The notes under the pieces are model-generated. The model did not search any database and was not told the origin of the DNA. It saw nothing but the letters and a program-made list of their open reading frames with translations. From contig CAJODI010000030.1 of NCBI GenBank assembly GCA_905233145.1, positions 1-63,431 on the forward strand: a DNA stretch of 63,431 nt, read 5' to 3'. The stretch comes from an uncultured Ruminococcus sp. (GTDB taxonomy: Bacteria; Bacillota; Clostridia; Oscillospirales; Acutalibacteraceae). How positions within the stretch are numbered: position 1 is the stretch's first letter; every line of letters starts with the position of its first letter. Below are positions 58,656 through 63,431 of the stretch, piece by piece. The position numbers and the translations under genes were made by a program.

Positions 58656-60154
58656 GAGAACGCCTCCTCATCCTTCATAGACTTAGAATTGTTGTATACG
58701 ATAAGGGAGATGGTAGCGCATACGATAAATACCAGAATACCTATTGCCGCCGCCAATCCGTAGTCCTGAGAGCTCATGGTCAGGTTGAACAGCCAGGTTA
58801 CAAGGATATCTGTTTGACCTGCCTGATAGAAGTCCGGCGTGGTGGGTCCGCCGCCCGTAAGGAGGTAAATAACGTTGAAGTTGTTGATATTACCTACAAA
58901 CTGGGTGATAAGCTGCGGAGTGGTTACAAAGATCATGTAAGGCAGCGTGATCGCGGTAAAGGTCTTGAACGGACTTGCGCCGTCGATACGCGCCGATTCG
59001 TAGAGATCCTCCGGAATATTCATCAAAATACCCGACATCGACAAAATCGTGTACGGAATACCGACCCAGCAGTTGATTACGATTACAACGGTCTTTGCGA
59101 TCAAGCCCGTCGTGTTCAGCCACTGGAAGCCAACATGATGCCCCACTATATGCGAAAGCAAAACGTTGATAGCACCGTTTGCCTGAAGCATCTGGTTCAT
59201 TACGAGGAGCGATACAAACTGGGGAACAGCGATCGTGATAACAAAAAGTGTTCTCCAAAGAGCCTTGAACTTGATGCCCTTTTTGTTGATCATAAGGGCA
59301 ACGATCATTCCGAGGATATAGTTTGTAAAGGTTGCGAGCACCGCCCAAATAAGAGTCCATTTTGTGAGCTCAATAAAGGTGGTCGCTTTTCTTCCTGAGT
59401 TTACAACGTCAAAAAGTGAATAGAAATTGTCTAAACCTACCCAGGTAAAAAGTGTGCCCGGAGGAAGGTGAGTTTTGTCGTAGTTTGTGAACGCAATCAA
59501 AATCATGAAGATGAGCGGCAGAATGTTGAAAATACCGATCATCAGCACGGGGAATGAAAGCAGAGTAACGTGATATTTGCCGTCAAGGAATTGCTTGGCG
59601 TCTGTTTTGAGAGAGGTTGGCTTTTCGCCGTTGGCTCTCATGATCTGATGCCTGTAGGCGTCCTTGATGTTTGAAATGTAGATCGCAAAAACAAAGATAG
59701 TAATTACGATCGTGAGCACCGAATAGAGCAAAATAAGCATTGAGTTATCGCCGTATTCGGTCTTGGGAATGATATTTCCGGGATGTAAAACCTTGCGGGT
59801 CTCGACCGTACCCAGAGTGCCGAAGTCCTTGAGGTAGCCCCAGCCGAAGAATATCATGTAGAGTATGTAGAGAACCTCAGCCAAGAAATAAAGTATTCCC
59901 TTGTAATACTTTCCCTTGCTAAGGTCGCCCACACCGAAAATGAGATAAGATAGTTTTGTTGCCCAGTCGCCTTTTACAAAGGTGACACCGTAGTTTTTGA
60001 AGCCTTTGCCGATTCCTGTAAAGAACTTTACAATCGTTTTCCCCAAAGCTCTAAAGAATTTTCCGAGCGCACGCGGAATATTTACTATAAAGTTCTTAAA
60101 GTTGTGAGCAAATCTCTGAAACGGATTGAGCTGTTTATATTCAACATATGTCAT
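58652..60154 (-). CDS. Maltodextrin ABC transporter permease, MalF type
   Basis: 500 residues, with the EAA loop LYESARIDGASPFKTFTAIT followed by LPYMIFVTTP, and eight or so helices. The first 75 residues are an unusual, basic, amphipathic extension (FQRFAHNFKNFIVNIPRALG) before the first membrane segment; MalF from many Firmicutes has a shorter start. AGGAGAG lies before the ATG. Confidence 0.92.
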   Translation of the reverse strand: MTYVEYKQLNPFQRFAHNFKNFIVNIPRALGKFFRALGKTIVKFFTGIGKGFKNYGVTFVKGDWATKLSYLIFGVGDLSKGKYYKGILYFLAEVLYILYMIFFGWGYLKDFGTLGTVETRKVLHPGNIIPKTEYGDNSMLILLYSVLTIVITIFVFAIYISNIKDAYRHQIMRANGEKPTSLKTDAKQFLDGKYHVTLLSFPVLMIGIFNILPLIFMILIAFTNYDKTHLPPGTLFTWVGLDNFYSLFDVVNSGRKATTFIELTKWTLIWAVLATFTNYILGMIVALMINKKGIKFKALWRTLFVITIAVPQFVSLLVMNQMLQANGAINVLLSHIVGHHVGFQWLNTTGLIAKTVVIVINCWVGIPYTILSMSGILMNIPEDLYESARIDGASPFKTFTAITLPYMIFVTTPQLITQFVGNINNFNVIYLLTGGGPTTPDFYQAGQTDILVTWLFNLTMSSQDYGLAAAIGILVFIVCATISLIVYNNSKSMKDEEAFS

Positions 60155-60398
60155 AATAGCTCTCCTAAAATAAGTGTGATAAAATCTCTCTTATTTATTA
60201 CCGATCCATACTTACCCGCCGCCGCACTGCGCAAGCCGCACCGTCCACCGACAGGCAAAATCAGATTTAGTAACCGGTATTCCGCCAAACCAATAATGCT
60301 TTTTCTCCGCTTTGCGGTCTTTGTTCTTGACTTTTGCCGAAAGCCGGAACAAAACATTATTTGTTTGGCGAAACAAAAACGTATAACCGGAAAGCACA

Positions 60399-60425
60399 GG
60401 GGTACCCTGAAACTCAGAGTACCCC
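60399..60425 (-). promoter_or_regulatory. Stable stem-loop between binding-protein and permease genes
   Basis: GGGGTACC (60399-60406) and GTACCCC (60419-60425) form a strong hairpin 40 bases after the binding-protein stop. On the minus strand no T-run follows, so it more likely protects the 3' end of the binding-protein mRNA, allowing unequal expression, than terminates. The remaining intergenic bases (60155-60398) hold no ORF. Confidence 0.6.
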
Positions 60426-60463
60426 GTTTTTACCGGAATAATGCCAAGCTAACAGATATTAAA

Positions 60464-61804
60464 TCAGCCTTCGTCGCGAACGTTTGCGATTGTATCCTGG
60501 AGAAGCTTTCTTGTTTTAGCCTCGTCGGAAGGATCCCACTCGTCAGCAACGATCTTGTTGCCGAGTGTACCCATCGGCTGCCAGAAGGTAGGAGCGATAT
60601 TAACCTGTACGCAAGCGTTTTCAGCCTGCTCCTTGATTGCGTTAAGAGCAGCGTTGCCCTTTACAAGGTCGCTCTCCTGAACAGCCTTGTTTGATGTGCC
60701 CCATCCAAGAGACTCAACTCTCTGCTTTGCACATTCCTCACCGCTGAGATAGAGAGCAAGGATCTGAGAAGCAGCCGGGAACTTTGAAGAACCGTTTACG
60801 CCGATATACTTGTAACCGAACATTGAAACGAGCTGCTTGTCTGTGCCGTCAACACTGATTGTAGGAAGCTTTGCTGCGCCGAACTTCTCGCCGAGAGCAG
60901 TCTTGTTTACTTCTGTATCCCAAGAACCGTCTACGCCTGCGCCGCAGGTTCCGTTTGTAAAGCCGGAAGCAACCTGCTTAACGTTGAGTGACTTGAATGT
61001 GCCCTTGTAGTCCTTCATGAGCTTTGCAAATGCCATGATTGTCTTAACAGCGTCGTCCTCGTTATAGTCCGCGAACTTCTGAGTTCCGTCTGCTTCAAGA
61101 CCGTCGATCTTTGCGCCGGCTGTGAAAGCGAAGGTACATGCATAGAAGCCGTCGCCGCAGTCCATAATAAAGTCCTTGCCGCCCTTCTTACAAGCCTCGA
61201 GAACACCCTCAAGAGTCTTTGCGTCCTCGGGAGTAACAATAGTGTTGTCATATACAAGATAGTAGCCGTTATCGTTTGTCTCAGGATAAGCAAACAGTGT
61301 TCCGTTCATTGTTGCGGCTGTTACTGTATCCTCTGAGTTCTGCTCCTTAACAGCGTCTGCAAAAGCAACCTCTGCGATAACCTTTGCGTCAACAAGCTGG
61401 TTGAGCTGGTCGCTTGGGAATGCGAATACGTCGGCAGCTACAGAAGCGTCGTTAAGAACCTGAGTAGCAGCGTCGCTCTCGCCCTGAGCAACTACCTCGA
61501 TTGTCATTTTTTTGCCTGAATAATGCTCCTGGAATGCGGAAACCTGATCCTTAACAAGGCTTACAGCCTTATCTGGAGCCCATACCTTAAGAGTGATGTT
61601 GTCCTCATCGCCGAAGTATGATTCATCAACAAAAGAACCGTCAACCTTTAATTCCGAGCTGCCGCCGGAAGCTGCGCTTGAATCGCCGGAAGTCGCGCTC
61701 GAGTCGCCTGATGCGCCTGAGCTTTGTCCGCCGCCGTTGTTGCAGCCTGCGAATGCGGTAGCTGTCATCATTGCAGCCAAAAGGACTGCTAAAATCTTTT
61801 TCAT
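60464..61804 (-). CDS. Maltodextrin-binding lipoprotein, MalE type
   Basis: A 446-residue extracellular solute-binding lipoprotein. Lipobox AFAGC (Cys at about 20), a Ser/Gly-rich linker, then the mature domain (ITLKVWAPDKAVSLVKDQVSAF, GVDGSWDTEVNKTALGEKFG). Typical of maltose/maltodextrin-binding proteins of Firmicutes. It leads the operon binding protein-MalF-MalG-amylase, with GAGGGA before its ATG and a promoter at 61881-61909. Confidence 0.9.
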   Translation of the reverse strand: MKKILAVLLAAMMTATAFAGCNNGGGQSSGASGDSSATSGDSSAASGGSSELKVDGSFVDESYFGDEDNITLKVWAPDKAVSLVKDQVSAFQEHYSGKKMTIEVVAQGESDAATQVLNDASVAADVFAFPSDQLNQLVDAKVIAEVAFADAVKEQNSEDTVTAATMNGTLFAYPETNDNGYYLVYDNTIVTPEDAKTLEGVLEACKKGGKDFIMDCGDGFYACTFAFTAGAKIDGLEADGTQKFADYNEDDAVKTIMAFAKLMKDYKGTFKSLNVKQVASGFTNGTCGAGVDGSWDTEVNKTALGEKFGAAKLPTISVDGTDKQLVSMFGYKYIGVNGSSKFPAASQILALYLSGEECAKQRVESLGWGTSNKAVQESDLVKGNAALNAIKEQAENACVQVNIAPTFWQPMGTLGNKIVADEWDPSDEAKTRKLLQDTIANVRDEG

Positions 61805-61880
61805 TGGAATATCCCTCTTTCATAAAAATAAAAATTCATTATGGATTGCAGTGCCTCGGCACATTATTTCCACTACATAA

Positions 61881-61909
61881 ATGATATCAAAAATCGGAAC
61901 AAATTTCAA
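61881..61909 (-). promoter_or_regulatory. Promoter of the maltodextrin operon
   Basis: On the minus strand TTGAAA (61904-61909), 17 bases, TATCAT (61881-61886), about 75 bases before the ATG. No clear LacI-type operator was seen. Confidence 0.65.
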
Positions 61910-62243
61910 CCACTTTTGTACTTTTTATCTAGTTTGTTAATTTCGGGTTTATTTTTTGTGCAATTTGCTACAAAAATTCTTGGTTTTTATTTTTATAAAC
62001 AAATTTATTTTCAGATATTTGTGCATTTTGACTAAGCTGCTCTTGTGCAAACTGCTTAAGCCCGGAATAAAATCTTATGATAATTCGACTATTTACAGTG
62101 ATTTGAAGCATAAAAATTCTTTGAGGTATGATTTTTCAGCGATTTTTTCGTATAATTTTACCAATACCTCCGCACCAATAGTTTTTTGTCGAAATACTTA
62201 CACGTATTTGCTGCAAGAAACATGCCGGTTCGCTGCCGTATTG
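61910..62243. other. AT-rich intergenic region without gene
   Basis: About 330 AT-rich bases between the maltodextrin operon promoter and the esterase gene. I see no ORF, hairpin of note or known RNA. Confidence 0.5.
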
Positions 62244-62275
62244 TAGGCGATTCCGCATAATTCGGGTGTTGCCTA
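62244..62275. mobile_element. MITE-like element, family 1 (very short remnant)
   Basis: TAGGCGATTCCGCATAATTC and GGGTGTTGCCTA: two element ends fused. The CTA at its right side is the stop codon (TAG) of the tannase-like gene on the minus strand. Confidence 0.6.
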
Positions 62276-63431
62276 ATGGTTTTGTGTACAGGAGATCACC
62301 CAATCAATAAAGTTTGTTACGCTGTCGCCGTTTTCGCGCTCGGCAGGCTCGTGGTTACGCTCCCAAACGGTTTCAAAGTCCACACTCTCAACGCCTTCGC
62401 AGGCTTTAAGCGCAAGGTCGAGATTGATCTCAGTCGTCACCGAATTGGTGTCCTGCCCGATGCCCGAACGAATACGCCAATATTTCGCGACGTTCGCTGT
62501 TTTGTAACCCTCGCGGCTTTCCATCAGGAAATAAAGAGGCGAGTACATATTCACCCGCTGCTCAACGGTATAACCCAGCGCGTCTTTTTTTGCCAGATCT
62601 GCCTGATAGTCAGCAGCGTATTTGCTGTCAAGCCCGGTCAGCACATCACATAGGATTTGATCAAAATGCGCGCCCTTGCCGTCGCCGTAGCCGAAAAGAT
62701 TATTCTGCCCCTCGGGCTGATCAAAGCCGGTTACCATATCCTTGGCCTGCTTGCACGCCCTGGCAAAATCGGCTATGCTCGTGATCGAGGCTGTATCGGT
62801 GCTCCTGTCGTAGCTGATCCAGTTTTTGTCCGCGTTCATTTTGTCAACATATTTTTGAGCGTCTTTTGGATCGGACAGATCGGAAAGATAGTTGTTGAGC
62901 GAACCCTCGATCACACCCTTGACATAATCGTAGTAGCTTCCTGCCTGATAAATCCCCTCTTCGGATTCGCTCAGGATCAGCTCATTGCCGTTCTTGTCAA
63001 CAAAGCCTGCGCTGTTGACGTATTTCGCAAATTTATAGGCAAGCTTGTCAGACATAGCCTGTTCTTCTGCACTTCTGTCGGTACGGGTGCAGCCCATCAT
63101 CCACTCGTACTCGGCGTTGGCGGTATCTAAGCTCGTGACGGGACACCACGACATTGAGCCTAAAACAGAATCGGAAACGCCTTGTATCGCGCCGATTTTT
63201 TCAAGATAAGGATCGTAAATCCCACTGTCGCCCGACGCTCCGAGCAAAACGGACTGCGCTCCGCCTCCGCTCATCCCGAAGGTAAATATCTTCTCGGCAT
63301 CGCCGGGAATCACATCGCTGCAATATCTCAAATAGCGAATTGCCGCCTTTAGGTCGGTAACACCAGATGGCGCGCCCTCGCTGATTCCGCGGCAGCCGGG
63401 ATAAACATAAACAATGCCCTTGGCTGTATAC
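62273..63431 (-). CDS. Alpha/beta hydrolase, subtype-B tannase / feruloyl-esterase-like (5' end beyond window)
   Basis: About 386 residues are visible; the gene continues past 63431. In-frame codons above the first listed start read VYVYPGCRGISEGAPSGVTD and continue into the esterase. The nucleophile elbow is FGMSGGGAQSVLLGASGDS, with the YDPYLEKIGA and GAHFDQ segments typical of bacterial tannases and related esterases. These split galloyl or feruloyl esters from plant polyphenols. The stop codon is formed by the adjoining repeat remnant. Substrate call is tentative. Confidence 0.65.
   Translation of the reverse strand, partial: YTAKGIVYVYPGCRGISEGAPSGVTDLKAAIRYLRYCSDVIPGDAEKIFTFGMSGGGAQSVLLGASGDSGIYDPYLEKIGAIQGVSDSVLGSMSWCPVTSLDTANAEYEWMMGCTRTDRSAEEQAMSDKLAYKFAKYVNSAGFVDKNGNELILSESEEGIYQAGSYYDYVKGVIEGSLNNYLSDLSDPKDAQKYVDKMNADKNWISYDRSTDTASITSIADFARACKQAKDMVTGFDQPEGQNNLFGYGDGKGAHFDQILCDVLTGLDSKYAADYQADLAKKDALGYTVEQRVNMYSPLYFLMESREGYKTANVAKYWRIRSGIGQDTNSVTTEINLDLALKACEGVESVDFETVWERNHEPAERENGDSVTNFIDWVISCTQNH

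Overview
The window comes from a strictly anaerobic, endospore-forming Firmicute, most likely a Ruminococcus-like gut member of the Oscillospirales. GerW points to sporulation. Ferredoxin-linked 2-oxoacid oxidoreductase and a 2-hydroxyacyl-CoA dehydratase activase point to anaerobic amino-acid fermentation. Two secreted proteins end in dockerin modules, and a maltodextrin importer sits beside a lipoprotein amylase, which fits a starch- or fibre-using commensal. Nothing looks like a prophage, conjugative element, insertion sequence or CRISPR array. The mobile component is small: two families of MITE-like repeats scattered between genes.

Layout. 1-4.6 kb (minus): M50 protease, scpA, scpB, DUF2953, gerW and a D-Ala-D-Ala carboxypeptidase. 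4.7-13.3 kb: rpmB, a cohesin-like anchored protein, a candidate C-rich small RNA, a CotH-dockerin protein, a TetM-type GTPase fused to a Rae1/YacP-like nuclease domain, DUF4250, tRNA-Leu(UAG) and a MNT/HEPN remnant. 13.5-22.4 kb (minus): one long operon holding a small CC-motif lipoprotein, a TauABC/SsuABC-like importer, a four-subunit 2-oxoacid:ferredoxin oxidoreductase, a PaaK-type CoA ligase and an aminotransferase. 22.5-28.1 kb (minus): a sulfur operon of cysK, a Cys-rich small ORF, a methyltransferase, luxS, mccB, mccA and an amidohydrolase. 28.4-32.2 kb (plus): PhoP/PhoR-like regulators and a Na/Pi transporter. 32.6-43.4 kb (minus): a 3173-residue surface protein, a coupled 43-residue peptide and a BspA-type LRR-dockerin protein. 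44.5-51.1 kb (minus): membrane, lipoprotein, VanZ, polysaccharide and phosphoesterase genes. 51.1-55.3 kb: dehydratase-activase genes, one frameshifted. 56-61.8 kb: amylase and maltodextrin importer. 62.3 kb to the end: a tannase-like esterase running off the edge.

The most interesting region is the pair of sulfur operons at 13.5-28.1 kb. Each is preceded by a short ORF with a ribosome-binding site and clustered Cys codons, and then by an intrinsic-terminator hairpin. In one case (22203-22298) the ORF lies about 25 nt from a good promoter. This is the architecture of ribosome-mediated attenuation responding to cysteine (or Cys plus Met) charging, where related clostridial operons are known to use S-box and T-box RNAs. 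The lipoprotein of the first operon has three further Asp-Cys-Cys motifs and its binding protein has a Pro-Cys-Cys motif.

A second theme is the repeat families. Eight copies or remnants of a TTAAGGCAA-ended element and five of an ATACTAA-ended element lie between genes, and at three loci the element supplies the stop codon, and at one of them the last few residues, of the neighbouring gene. Everything here comes from reading the sequence alone; no alignments, database searches or folding calculations were run.
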